Source: Bremerella alba
GTDB lineage: Bacteria; Planctomycetota; Planctomycetia; Pirellulales; Pirellulaceae
Assembly: GCF_013618625.1 (NCBI RefSeq)
Contig: NZ_JABRWO010000002.1
Span: forward strand, 1-64,000
Length of the DNA stretch: 64,000 nucleotides
Direction of reading: 5' to 3'
Both the position numbers and the translations under genes were made by a program. Below the pieces are notes generated by a model, which saw nothing but the letters and a program-made list of their open reading frames with translations, was not told the DNA's origin and did no database searches. Positions 9,234 to 18,057 of this stretch are shown in pieces. The stretch's first letter is position 1; every line of letters begins with the position of its first letter.

Positions 9234-10835
9234 ATGAAGATCGCACGACGATCCCGCTATATAGGGCCGCTATTACTAGTCCTCTCCATCGTGATTTCAG
9301 CTAAGGCTAAGGACGACTTGGTCCTCACGGGCGCAACCATCTATGACGGGTCAGGCAGTTCCCCAGTGGTTGGCTTTGTCGCAGTCGACAACGGCAAGAT
9401 TACAGCGGTTGGCGACGGACAACCGCCGGAAGCGACCTGGACAATCGATGCCCAGGGCTTGATCGTCTGTCCAGGATTTATTGATTTGCATACGCATAGC
9501 GACTCGGGGGTTGTCTCATCGACTCGACGAGCTTGCGTCAATTATCTCATGCAAGGCTGCACAACGTCGGTCACCGGCAACTGCGGTGGCGGAAAACGAT
9601 TGGTCGGTAGATTTTATGATGAGATTGACGAAGTCGGAGCTGGTACGAACGTTGCTCATCTGATTCCGCAAGGAACGCTTCGGCGCTATGTTGTGGGCAA
9701 CGAAGACCGAGAAGCCACCAAGGAAGAATTGCAGCAAATGCGGGACATGGTCCAGCAGGCGATGAAAGATGGCGCCTGGGGAATGTCAACCGGTTTGATC
9801 TACTCGCCGGGTATTTTTACTCCAACCGAGGAACTGATTGACTTAGCAAAACTCGTTTCACTTCAAGACGGAATCTATGCCAGCCACATTCGCAACGAGG
9901 AAGCTGAGCTTCTGCCTGCGATTGAAGAAGCAATTCGGATTGGCAAAGAGTCTGGCTGTCCCGTTCACATCTCTCACATCAAGTCAGCCGGTACATCGAA
10001 CTGGGGTAGTGCCCATTTGGCAATTCGTACGATCGAAGAGGCGCGCACACAGAATCAACGCGTTACGGCCGACCAGTACCCCTACACGGCTCTCAGCACG
10101 TCACTCACGCCCATTTTATTTCCAGGCTGGGCACGCTCCGGAGGTAGATCGAAACTAGCAGATCGCCTTGATGACCCCGAACTGGCCGCCAAGATCAGGG
10201 CTGAAGTTACCAAGAAGCTGGCCGACATCAGCGACGGCGAGCGAATCTTTATTGTCCGCTGTTCATCATACCCCAAGTACGCTGGGCAAAATCTGAAACA
10301 TATTGCCGAGGCCGAAGGTTCCACTTCGCTGGCCATTGCCGAGAAGATAGTCCGTGGCAGTGGTGCCAGCATCGTCAGTTTTGCGATGAGCGAAGACGAC
10401 GTACGGCAAATCATGAAACGCCCTTGGGTGGCTACTGCATCCGATGCTTCGACGCGTCTTCCCAGTGCGAGCCGCCCCCACCCGCGAGGCTTTGGTACGT
10501 TTCCACGAAAGCTGGGGTACTATGCGCTGCGAGAAGAGGTCATTCCTTTGGAACATGCGATTCGTAGCGCTACTGGGCTCCCGGCAGATATTATAGGCTT
10601 TTCAGACCGCGGCTACTTAAAGCCCGGCATGGCAGCAGATATCGTCGTGTTTGATCCAGACAAGTTAATCGATAAGGCCACCTTCGATGAGCCCAACCAC
10701 TATTCAGAAGGCATCCAATACGTTTTTGTGAACGGCAAGGTCGCCGTAAGTGAAAGGGTACCCACCGGGGCGTTGGCCGGAAAAGCACTCCGTAAACGAC
10801 AGAAGGAGGAAACCCAAATGACACCCACAAAGTAG
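9234..10835 (+). CDS. N-acyl-D-amino acid deacylase (D-aminoacylase), exported
   Basis: An amidohydrolase that releases D-amino acids from N-acyl-D-amino acids or related peptides. About 533 residues from the ATG at 9234, which starts a clear signal peptide (YIGPLLLVLSIVISAKA); the longer frame would need a TTG. Metal-site motifs: FIDLHTHSD (HxH), QGCTTSVTGNCGG (Cys ligand), CPVHISHIKSAG (His) and WVATASDAS (Asp). The C-terminal LKPGMAADIVVFDPDKL strand closes the composite beta-sandwich usual for the family. It directly follows the DadA-like gene, so the two form a natural release-then-oxidise pair. A second copy is fused to a beta-lactamase domain at 13486-15951. Confidence 0.93.
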   Translation: MKIARRSRYIGPLLLVLSIVISAKAKDDLVLTGATIYDGSGSSPVVGFVAVDNGKITAVGDGQPPEATWTIDAQGLIVCPGFIDLHTHSDSGVVSSTRRACVNYLMQGCTTSVTGNCGGGKRLVGRFYDEIDEVGAGTNVAHLIPQGTLRRYVVGNEDREATKEELQQMRDMVQQAMKDGAWGMSTGLIYSPGIFTPTEELIDLAKLVSLQDGIYASHIRNEEAELLPAIEEAIRIGKESGCPVHISHIKSAGTSNWGSAHLAIRTIEEARTQNQRVTADQYPYTALSTSLTPILFPGWARSGGRSKLADRLDDPELAAKIRAEVTKKLADISDGERIFIVRCSSYPKYAGQNLKHIAEAEGSTSLAIAEKIVRGSGASIVSFAMSEDDVRQIMKRPWVATASDASTRLPSASRPHPRGFGTFPRKLGYYALREEVIPLEHAIRSATGLPADIIGFSDRGYLKPGMAADIVVFDPDKLIDKATFDEPNHYSEGIQYVFVNGKVAVSERVPTGALAGKALRKRQKEETQMTPTK

Positions 10836-10854
10836 AGAATTCCCAATCGGCATA

Positions 10855-10892
10855 GAAATGCGCAACGAGCCAATTCTTTTGCGCATTGATCC
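10855..10892. promoter_or_regulatory. Paired TGCGCA operator candidate upstream of a DUF1559 gene
   Basis: TGCGCA at 10859-10864 and 10880-10885, again exactly 21 bp apart. It lies 20 bp after the D-aminoacylase stop and about 134 bp before the DUF1559 start, so it probably controls the DUF1559-lipoprotein-cyanophycinase segment. Confidence 0.65.
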
Positions 10893-11018
10893 CTCGGGAT
10901 GAGGTGATGTCGATGTTAAACTAAAACGCCACAACGTCATGCATGCGGAAGACTTCTCCCCACGAAGATCTTCAATCTCATTTTCAGTTCATCCGTATTA
11001 AACGCATGAGGTAAAGGT

Positions 11019-11972
11019 ATGTCATCGACGACATTTCGACGATCGGGTTTTACCCTTGTCGAACTCTTGGTTGTAATTGCCATTATTGGTGTTTTGATCG
11101 CTCTCTTGTTGCCAGCAGTCCAACAAGCTCGAGAAGCTGCTCGGCGGATGCAGTGCAACAATAATCTCAAGCAGATTGGTCTGGCCCTGCACAATTATCA
11201 CGATACTTTTGGCTGCCTGCCTGCCGGCTACCAGGACGTAGACTCTTCGCATGCCCTCGAACCGATCTATGGCTGGGCTGTCGCCATTTTGCCATTCTTG
11301 GAACTCAACAATCTATTCGAAGAACTTGATCCCAATCATATTCCGCTTCGAGATCGATATCACTCAGGCTACACAGCAGAAGACCAGCAACTGCTGCAAA
11401 TGCAAATTGACGCTTATCGTTGCCCCTCTGATGTCGCCGGCGATGCCCACGAGTTTACTTTTGGGGCGACGAATCACTTTTATCCCGGAACATCGAATTA
11501 CGTTGCTTACGGCGGAGCAGGCGACACCTCGGTGACGCTTCGCAACAATAACGATGCGCATGGTACGTTCTTTGGTGGTTCGTATCTTAAGTTCCGTGAC
11601 ATTACCGACGGGACGTCCAACACGTTCTTCGTAGGTGAACGAGATGCGAGCAAAGTTGGTCCTTCGAGTAGCGGCCACACAACAAATTTTGGTGCTGCTG
11701 TTTGGGCGGGTGTTGCCAGCCGGACAAATTCTCACCGCCCCTATCGAACGTTGACCCATGCGGTCTATCGTCCCAACCACGACTATGTCGCTTCTTATGA
11801 TGACGAGTCAAACACCTATAATGGTCGTGGCGTAAGTAGTCTACACCCAGGCGGCGTGAATATATTGCTGGGCGATGGTTCCGTGCAGTTTGTCTCGGAA
11901 ACCATCGAGCACTACTACACATATCGCTACATGGTTTGGCGAAACGATGGCAACGTCGTTAGCGAGTACTAG
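11019..11972 (+). CDS. DUF1559 protein with prepilin-type N-terminus (copy 1)
   Basis: The first 40 residues carry a type III/IV prepilin signal, with the cleavage motif before [20 protein letters not shown] and the conserved tail [13 protein letters not shown]. The remainder is the DUF1559 (SBP_bac_10) domain typical of planctomycetes, ending in the 'H-X9-DG' region (GGVNILLGDGSVQFV). Such proteins are very numerous in these genomes. They are thought to be pseudopilin-like and exposed outside the inner membrane, but their function is not established. 317 residues, full length. Here it follows an operator-like TGCGCA pair and precedes a small lipoprotein gene, a pairing repeated at 16455/17578. 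No pilin-processing gene is seen in the window. Confidence 0.93.
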   Translation: MSSTTFRRSGFTLVELLVVIAIIGVLIALLLPAVQQAREAARRMQCNNNLKQIGLALHNYHDTFGCLPAGYQDVDSSHALEPIYGWAVAILPFLELNNLFEELDPNHIPLRDRYHSGYTAEDQQLLQMQIDAYRCPSDVAGDAHEFTFGATNHFYPGTSNYVAYGGAGDTSVTLRNNNDAHGTFFGGSYLKFRDITDGTSNTFFVGERDASKVGPSSSGHTTNFGAAVWAGVASRTNSHRPYRTLTHAVYRPNHDYVASYDDESNTYNGRGVSSLHPGGVNILLGDGSVQFVSETIEHYYTYRYMVWRNDGNVVSEY

Positions 11973-11997
11973 GCTGCGAAGCCCACTTCATAATCTT

Positions 11998-12026
11998 GCC
12001 CGAGCCGGCACGATCGCCGCTCGGGC
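11998..12026 (+). terminator. Hairpin between the DUF1559 gene and the lipoprotein gene
   Basis: GCCCGAGC (11998-12005) and GCTCGGGC (12019-12026) are perfect complements around a 13-base loop, 25 bp after the DUF1559 stop. No U-tract follows, so it may be a processing or attenuation hairpin rather than a full terminator. Confidence 0.5.
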
Positions 12027-12091
12027 GGCCCTTAACAAACGCAGGTACCAAATGCCTGTTTCTGCAACGCCCTCAGTTCACTGACAAGCCA

Positions 12092-12499
12092 ATGTATCAA
12101 CAATTTAACAAAGTTCGCGTATTGAATTTACTTGGTCTCTTGCTGACCACTTCATTGTTTGGTTGCTCGGCGGCAACCGGCACCATCGAAGGTACCGTCA
12201 CGGCAGATGGCAAGCCCGTCAAGGGAGTTGAGGTTATTTTCCGCGATTCGACGATTTCCGTCGAAGGATCCGGTATCAGCAATTCACAAGGGCAATATCG
12301 AGTCTTCTATGGACGTGGCAATCGAGACCTCCCCACCGGCGAGTACCAGTTGACACTCGGAATTATGCTGCCGGAAGATGAGGGTGCTGGTATCAAGCTG
12401 CGCAAAGATGTTAAAAAGTTCAACGATGTCCCTACTTCAAAAGCAATTGCTAGCGGAAGCAACGTCGTTGATATCGAGCTAGACTCCCAAGCTATGTAA
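12092..12499 (+). CDS. Small lipoprotein with carboxypeptidase-regulatory (transthyretin-like) fold
   Basis: About 135 residues from the ATG at 12092. A lipoprotein signal ends at LTTSLFGCS (Cys about residue 26). The mature part starts with GTIEGTVTADGKPVKGVEVIF, the first strands of a CarbopepD_regulatory/transthyretin-like beta-sandwich, then TGEYQLTLG. Proteins of this form are usually found next to DUF1559 genes in planctomycetes, and this one lies 120 bp downstream of one. Function unknown; a structural or docking role at the outer face of the membrane is a guess. Confidence 0.85.
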   Translation: MYQQFNKVRVLNLLGLLLTTSLFGCSAATGTIEGTVTADGKPVKGVEVIFRDSTISVEGSGISNSQGQYRVFYGRGNRDLPTGEYQLTLGIMLPEDEGAGIKLRKDVKKFNDVPTSKAIASGSNVVDIELDSQAM

Positions 12500-12600
12500 T
12501 CTCAGTAAGCAGCCTAGCAAGTCAATTTTCTTAAAGCGGGCGAGTTCTTTAGGAGCCAGCCCAAGCCACTCTTTGTTGCGGTAAGGGATATTTTCGTATC

Positions 12601-13404
12601 ATGGTCTGTCTCAAATCAATTACGTGCGTCGCGTTCATCTTAGCTATGACCGCCGTAGCAAGCGCGCAGTCAGAAGAATCAGCAGATGGTCACTTAATTG
12701 TGGTTGGTGGCGGTAGACTAACCGATCAGATTATTTCCCGATTCGTCGAATTGGCAGGCGGCTCGGAAGCACGCCTGATTGTTATCCCCACCGCTAGCGG
12801 TTCCCCCGACTCGGATCAAACGATTATTGATCGCTGGAAAAAGAGGGGTATTGCAGACGTCCAAGTGCTGCACACCTCGAAACGCGACGAAGCCAATAGC
12901 GATGTTTTTGTTGCTCCCCTTAAAGAGGCAACGGCCGTTTGGATTAGTGGTGGACTTCAATCTCGCTTGGCAAAAGCTTACGAGGGAACCCGGGTTGAAC
13001 AAGAGTTAAAAGCCCTTGTTCATCGCGGGTGCGTCGTCGGAGGAACGTCGGCAGGTGCTGCGATTCAGTCACCTGTGATGATTGCCGGGAGCTACCCGAT
13101 CCCTAGAATGGAACAGGGCTTTGACCTTCTGCCTGGTGTGATCATCGATCAACACTTTCTAGCGCGCAATCGAATGAATCGTCTTCTGTACGCTGTTGGA
13201 AAGCACCCGGATCAAATTGGAGTTGGCATCGACGAGTCTACGGCAATCGAGGTCCATGGCAATCGCTGCCGTGTTTTAGGGGAGTCTACTGTTACCGTGA
13301 TCCTAGGGACCGGGATTAACAAACCTCTAAACATCCTCACGTATCAAGACGGCGAAAAGTTCACCATTGGAAATGCCGAAAGCCCGGCCCCAATGTCCCC
13401 TTAA
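12601..13404 (+). CDS. Cyanophycinase-like peptidase (S51 family), exported
   Basis: A serine exopeptidase that, in characterised members, releases beta-Asp-Arg dipeptides from cyanophycin. The GGTSAG nucleophile elbow (Ser150) and IDQHFLARNRMNRL (His/Arg substrate pocket) are both present, as are the N-terminal VVGGG and PTASGSPD loops. A signal peptide (CVAFILAMTAVASA) shows export, like extracellular cyanophycinases such as CphE rather than intracellular CphB. 267 residues. No cyanophycin synthetase is in the window, so the substrate would be external. Together with the isoaspartyl peptidase at 5287 it would take cyanophycin or related beta-aspartyl peptides to free amino acids. A different isopeptide substrate is possible. 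Confidence 0.88.
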   Translation: MVCLKSITCVAFILAMTAVASAQSEESADGHLIVVGGGRLTDQIISRFVELAGGSEARLIVIPTASGSPDSDQTIIDRWKKRGIADVQVLHTSKRDEANSDVFVAPLKEATAVWISGGLQSRLAKAYEGTRVEQELKALVHRGCVVGGTSAGAAIQSPVMIAGSYPIPRMEQGFDLLPGVIIDQHFLARNRMNRLLYAVGKHPDQIGVGIDESTAIEVHGNRCRVLGESTVTVILGTGINKPLNILTYQDGEKFTIGNAESPAPMSP

Positions 13405-13485
13405 ATCGAGGCCGGGTTAAGAAAAGCCGCTTTACGCAACACGTCGGCAAACGTGTACATGCTTGTGAATCCAGGTTGGCTTCTT

Positions 13486-15951
13486 CTATCGCGAATGGTC
13501 GGACTTGGTCTCTTCGGAAGGATGGCGAAGAGCCTTGCCTGCTAACGCGCCTGTCAGTCGACCTTCATGAATGGCGAAGGTTCCGTTGACAAGCACATAA
13601 TGAATTCCTTCCGAGTATCGACTCGGATTTAAGAAAGTAGCCGTATCCCGAAAGTCTTCGGCCTTCCAGACAGCGAGATCGGCCACGGCCCCAACCCGGA
13701 TGTAACCACGGTCGTCAAGTCCAAGGATATCGGCCGGAAGGCCTGTAGAGCTCCGAACGGCTTGCTCTAGCGGTATCGTTTTTTCAGCAACGGCATAGCG
13801 GCCTAGTTTTCGTGAAAACGTGCCAAAGCTACGCGGATGCGGAACAGAGGCCGTAGGAATCCTTGCTGAACCGTCCGAAGCAGTCGCCACCCAAGGCATC
13901 GACATGATGTATCTAACGTCATCTTCGCTGATGTTATGCTTGACGACCGACGCTCCGCTCTTCTCTAAAATCTGTAAAGCAAGCTCAAACGGCGAGACCT
14001 GCATTTCTTCAGCGATTTCGTCAAGCCGCCTTCCGGCCCATTCGGGGTGCCAGGAGCAACTAGCAATCTGAATTCGATGACCATTGTCGTTGAGCTCCAG
14101 ATTGCGCCGAATTGACGCTCGAATACGCTCCCCTTCGGCCGTGTCTGCTTTCATTCGTTTCAATCGATCGTCGCGACTGCCTGACCGTGCCCAGGCAGGA
14201 ACGAGCGATGCCTTGAGTGAGGTGCTGGAAGCCGCATAGGGATACTGGTCGGCCGTCACCAGTTGCCCGTCTGCCAGTGCCTTCTGCACATTTTTGATGG
14301 CTATGCGGACAAGCCCCCAAGAGTCTTTCCCGCTCGACTTAAAGTGAGAGATATGTACCGGGATGCTCGCGCGACGTCCTATGGAGAGGATTTCGTCGAC
14401 GGATTCCAGAAGGTTAGTCCCCTCCCCTCGCATGTGACTGGCATAGATACCACCGTACTGCGAAATGACTTGAGAGATGGCGACAAGCTCGTTGGTGTCC
14501 GCATAGGAACTAGGAACGTAAATCAGTCCTGTCGACATTCCCCATGCCCCCTCCTTCATTGCTTTTACTGCGAGCTCGCGCATTTCTTCTAGTTCATCTG
14601 AACTCGCTTTGCGATTCTCGCGACCCACAACACGAGATCGCAGGGCACCTTGGGGCAGCAAATGAGCGACGTTGACGCCGGCACCCTTTTCGTCAATTTT
14701 GGTATAGAACTCGTCTACGTCGACCCATCCAGAACCGCAATTACCGGTCACGATGGTCGTGCAGCCTTGGGTCAGGTAATTCGCCGCGGATCGTGTTGTT
14801 GAACGAAGAATGGGACGATCGCTGTGATTGTGTAAGTCAATAAAGCCTGGACTAATCGCCAAACCGCTGCAATCCACTTGCATTTTGATTTTCCCCGGAA
14901 GGAACGCTCCAACCCCTACGATTTTATCGTCCTTGATCGCCACGTTACCGCGTTCAGGTGCGTTTCCATCGCCGAGGTAAAGCGTCGCATTGCTCAAAAA
15001 GATGTCCGCGTCGACCGAAACGAGATGACGCTCTACAAGGGACTGCAATTGACTGGTCAAATCTCCTAGTTCACTGTACTTCAAGCCGGGTTCATCAAGG
15101 GAATTCGATTTAGGGAACGCTGCCATAATGACAAACACCAATGCCTGATCGCCTTGTTCATTCCAACCTGACTCCACCTTCGTGAGAGGATACGAGCGAA
15201 GTGAGCCCCCTTTGCGATAGGCTTGGAGCTGCTTATTACTTTTACTTTGCAAAACACCAGCGATTCGTTTGAGCGTCTTTGGCTTGATTCCGGGGCAATC
15301 GCCGGATGCCAGAGCGGACAGAATCACACCTAGATCTCGCGATGTTGCAATGTTGTCCCCATTTTCATTTCGATCGGCAAGCATGTATCGATTGACCGCG
15401 ATCTTCTTTGCTTGGGGGTGCCGTGTTCGGATCTTGTCAGTCAAAGCCTGAGGCCCGCCAAGCAACGAGATCGCCAAGTTAGAAGCCCCGTTGTAGACAC
15501 GATTCGGAGCATTCTCCGTATGAATCATACGCCATCCAATTTCCGCGACAGTCGCATTACCAAGTGCCGCAGCAACTTGTTCACGTTGATCGCTGGTGAA
15601 GTGTTGGAAAGCCGGGTGCTTGGCATCTTCAAGGATCTCAGCAACACCCGAAAGTGGAGAATCAAGCTGCGATTCAAACTCAGCAAATAGCTCAATCAGG
15701 ATCGCTACTTTTATCGAGCTTGCTGTGGGCATGACCTGATCAGCATGAAGCTCAAAGACAGTACGGCCATCCTTTTGACCAACCCAGATCCCCACGTCAG
15801 TGGCACTGGGAATGCCCGTTAGCTCTTTCTGGATTGCTTCTGAAAGGCTGGTCGCAGTTTCTTCCGCGTGAATGGTCGAAACACTCTTAACCCAAACAAA
15901 CGCACAAAGTGCGACCATGAGCCACGTCGAGCTTAAGAAATGATACTTCAT
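13486..15951 (-). CDS. Exported fusion: class A beta-lactamase-like serine hydrolase plus D-aminoacylase
   Basis: About 821 residues from the ATG at 15951, which opens a signal peptide (LMVALCAFVWVKSVSTIHA). Residues about 30-310 form a class A beta-lactamase-like domain: SSIK (SxxK) near residue 78-81, NGASNLAIS at the SDN position, and RKGGSLRSYPLTKVESGW at the KTG position. Residues about 312-821 form a D-aminoacylase: FIDLHNHSD, QGCTTIVTGNCG, IPVHISHFKSSG and WVATASDGS. It is a paralogue of the protein at 9234. A single polypeptide thus joins an acyl-serine hydrolase (D-Ala-type or beta-lactam ring chemistry) with a deacylase that frees D-amino acids. The reading frame is uninterrupted across the junction. 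Convergent with the cyanophycinase gene. Confidence 0.93.
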   Translation of the reverse strand: MKYHFLSSTWLMVALCAFVWVKSVSTIHAEETATSLSEAIQKELTGIPSATDVGIWVGQKDGRTVFELHADQVMPTASSIKVAILIELFAEFESQLDSPLSGVAEILEDAKHPAFQHFTSDQREQVAAALGNATVAEIGWRMIHTENAPNRVYNGASNLAISLLGGPQALTDKIRTRHPQAKKIAVNRYMLADRNENGDNIATSRDLGVILSALASGDCPGIKPKTLKRIAGVLQSKSNKQLQAYRKGGSLRSYPLTKVESGWNEQGDQALVFVIMAAFPKSNSLDEPGLKYSELGDLTSQLQSLVERHLVSVDADIFLSNATLYLGDGNAPERGNVAIKDDKIVGVGAFLPGKIKMQVDCSGLAISPGFIDLHNHSDRPILRSTTRSAANYLTQGCTTIVTGNCGSGWVDVDEFYTKIDEKGAGVNVAHLLPQGALRSRVVGRENRKASSDELEEMRELAVKAMKEGAWGMSTGLIYVPSSYADTNELVAISQVISQYGGIYASHMRGEGTNLLESVDEILSIGRRASIPVHISHFKSSGKDSWGLVRIAIKNVQKALADGQLVTADQYPYAASSTSLKASLVPAWARSGSRDDRLKRMKADTAEGERIRASIRRNLELNDNGHRIQIASCSWHPEWAGRRLDEIAEEMQVSPFELALQILEKSGASVVKHNISEDDVRYIMSMPWVATASDGSARIPTASVPHPRSFGTFSRKLGRYAVAEKTIPLEQAVRSSTGLPADILGLDDRGYIRVGAVADLAVWKAEDFRDTATFLNPSRYSEGIHYVLVNGTFAIHEGRLTGALAGKALRHPSEETKSDHSR

Positions 15952-16454
15952 GTGATTTACGAAAGGTAACAACAATGAAAGTCTGAGAACGATACCGATT
16001 GATTGGCATATTGTTTCAGATCAAACGGCATTGAGCGGATAGATCAATTGGCAATCCGACGACATTAAACGACGCCCAAACGGGGATCTTATGCATCCTA
16101 ACCGATCAACAGCCCTAGAGAATGGAGTAAAGCGCATCCTTCTTGCCCAAACGCGCATCAGACCCGCTGGCGATGTGGTGATACGGTTGTAGATAGATGC
16201 CACTAATGTAAGCGACAACGGTGCCCATTCGAGTGAGACATGATTCAAACTTACGAAGTGTTCTGAAACGAACGAATCGGTTGCTCGAGAGAATGTAGCG
16301 CGATTTGGAAGCTTATGTGCGCGATTTGTCATTGTTTGAATTTAGTCGGAATGTATCCTGAAACTCGCTCACCTTTCGTGAGTATCCCACCCCTTTAAAT
16401 CATGCATGCGTTCTTTCACATTATTTCTTCCGCCTTGAAGTAAAGGAATTTCTC
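15952..16454. other. 500-bp intergenic region, divergent promoters
   Basis: Lies between the leftward fusion gene and the rightward DUF1559 copy 2. No convincing coding frame. It contains the 11-mer TCATGCATGCG (16400-16410), also present upstream of DUF1559 copy 1 (10937-10947). No TGCGCA pair was found here. Confidence 0.4.
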
Positions 16455-17444
16455 ATGGCTCATCGATCCAGAACGATGCGTGGGTTTACCTTAGTTGAAT
16501 TACTTGTTGTGATCGCCATTATTGGCGTTCTCATCGCATTACTGTTGCCAGCTGTTCAACAAGCTCGAGAAGCTGCACGTCGAATCCAATGCTCCAACAA
16601 TCTGAAGCAAATTGGTTTGGCAATGCACAATTATCACGACGTCTACGGCTGCTTTCCGGCAGCGTTCTACAAACGCCCAGATGGTGTTTCTAGCTCGCGA
16701 CACGGCCCAGGCTGGGCCTGGGGAGTGATGCTGTTACCGCAGATGGAACAAGATGCTCGCTTTGAAGGACTACGCGTTCACGAGCGACATGCGTCCGACG
16801 ATGCTGACATTTTGCAGTATTCGCAAGCACAGATTGACGGCTACCGTTGCCCTAGTATGCCTGGCGGGACTCTGAATGAAGCGGTGCCTAGTTCTTCCAC
16901 TTCCCCAGCCCATGGCCTTTCTTCCTACAAGGGTGTCTTTGGTGACCGAAATATGCAATACAACTACTCGGACGACATATGCAGCGGGTACTTCGCCGGA
17001 AGTTGTCCCGGCTCAGAAAATGGCATGTTCGGTGCAAATAGCGACGTGAAGTTCCGCGATATCACTGATGGAACAACCAACACGGTCATGATTGGTGAAT
17101 GTGCCTATGGGACAAACGGAACCATCGACGAGGGTACCGGAGATCCTATGGATTACAAAGGTTCGATTTGGATTGGCATCACCAGTAATGGTGCTTCGAG
17201 TTCCGGGTCGCCTTCCGGCTACAACACGATGAGCACGTTTCGTGGAGTCACCGGGTCTGGAACTGCATCCAGGTTCTATATGCCTAACGGAGAAAGTATC
17301 TATTCGTTCGGTTCGCACCACCCAGGCGGTGCTCAGTTTGTCTTGGGAGATGGCAGTGTACGATTTCTACCTGAGAATATTGATGGCTACATCGTGAATC
17401 GTTTGGGAGCACGCGACGATGGCGAAGTGGTTGGCGAATTCTAA
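16455..17444 (+). CDS. DUF1559 protein with prepilin-type N-terminus (copy 2)
   Basis: 329 residues. The N-terminus has [20 protein letters not shown] followed by the conserved [16 protein letters not shown], and the C-terminus has [18 protein letters not shown]. The first 60 residues are nearly identical to copy 1 at 11019, while the central part differs in length and sequence, as is usual in this expanded family. SD-like AAGGAA lies before the ATG (GTAAAGGAATTTCTCATG). It is followed by a strong hairpin (17484-17520) and then a small lipoprotein gene. Function unknown beyond presumed pseudopilin-like export. Confidence 0.93.
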   Translation: MAHRSRTMRGFTLVELLVVIAIIGVLIALLLPAVQQAREAARRIQCSNNLKQIGLAMHNYHDVYGCFPAAFYKRPDGVSSSRHGPGWAWGVMLLPQMEQDARFEGLRVHERHASDDADILQYSQAQIDGYRCPSMPGGTLNEAVPSSSTSPAHGLSSYKGVFGDRNMQYNYSDDICSGYFAGSCPGSENGMFGANSDVKFRDITDGTTNTVMIGECAYGTNGTIDEGTGDPMDYKGSIWIGITSNGASSSGSPSGYNTMSTFRGVTGSGTASRFYMPNGESIYSFGSHHPGGAQFVLGDGSVRFLPENIDGYIVNRLGARDDGEVVGEF

Positions 17445-17483
17445 GTTTCGTTGGTAAGTTCGCCATCCAAGTATCATCACCTT

Positions 17484-17520
17484 AGTGCCAGATTGCCGCA
17501 TCCGCGTTCAATCTGGCACT
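17484..17520 (+). terminator. 12-bp perfect hairpin between DUF1559 copy 2 and its lipoprotein gene
   Basis: AGTGCCAGATTG (17484-17495) pairs exactly with CAATCTGGCACT (17509-17520) around a 13-base loop, 40 bp after the DUF1559 stop. Followed by TTCGCTCTC, a poor U-tract. A partial terminator or 3'-stabilising stem would let the DUF1559 protein outnumber the downstream lipoprotein. Confidence 0.65.
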
Positions 17521-17577
17521 TTCGCTCTCGCAATAAATGTTTTCATACCGATTCATATCCGCTAGAAGGATCATTCC

Positions 17578-17997
17578 GTGACTCGCTTAATTGTAATTGC
17601 AACTATAGTGGCTTCGAGTCTGACGGTGGGTTGTTCACGCCAGCAGATTACACGCGTTACCGTATCTGGGGTAGTCCGCTTGGAAGGACAACCGGTACCC
17701 AACGTGGAAGTGGCCTTTACGTCTCAATCAAATCCCATGGCATTTGGCATCACCGATGCCGAGGGGAAGTACCTGCTTGCAACGCGTCGTTATGGAGAGG
17801 GTGTGGCTCCTGGTGACTACACCGTCAAGATCCGTAACATTAAGGGCTCTACAGTTCCAAAAACGTACGACCAGAGGGGAGTCGAAACGATCACGGTGAG
17901 TCGAGAAGAAGCTAATTCATTTGACTTTGACCTTAGCAAGAATCCTGGCAAATCGAAACTCAAGGCAGATTCGGGAGATGGAGCGGCGGAGTCGTAA
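17578..17997 (+). CDS. Small lipoprotein, transthyretin-like fold
   Basis: 139 residues from a GTG at 17578 with AAGGA eight bases upstream. The lipoprotein signal ends at VASSLTVGCS (Cys about residue 19). The mature domain begins VSGVVRLEGQPVPNVEVAFT and contains APGDYTVKIRN, matching the beta-sandwich pattern of the protein at 12092, and ends with a charged tail. Second instance of the DUF1559-hairpin-lipoprotein arrangement. Function unknown. Confidence 0.85.
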   Translation: MTRLIVIATIVASSLTVGCSRQQITRVTVSGVVRLEGQPVPNVEVAFTSQSNPMAFGITDAEGKYLLATRRYGEGVAPGDYTVKIRNIKGSTVPKTYDQRGVETITVSREEANSFDFDLSKNPGKSKLKADSGDGAAES

Positions 17998-18057
17998 AGA
18001 AGTGCCCTCGAACGCGGCGGATATTTTTTATTGACCAATGAGAACAGAAACTAAGCT

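Noticed and set aside
13446-13470. Terminator between cyanophycinase and the fusion gene (ACACGT/ACGTGT)
   Set aside because: Only a 6-bp stem with no U-tract; too weak to list as a feature.
16021-16332. 103-codon minus-strand frame in the region before DUF1559 copy 2
   Set aside because: No signal, domain or start context; it lies in what looks like a divergent promoter region.
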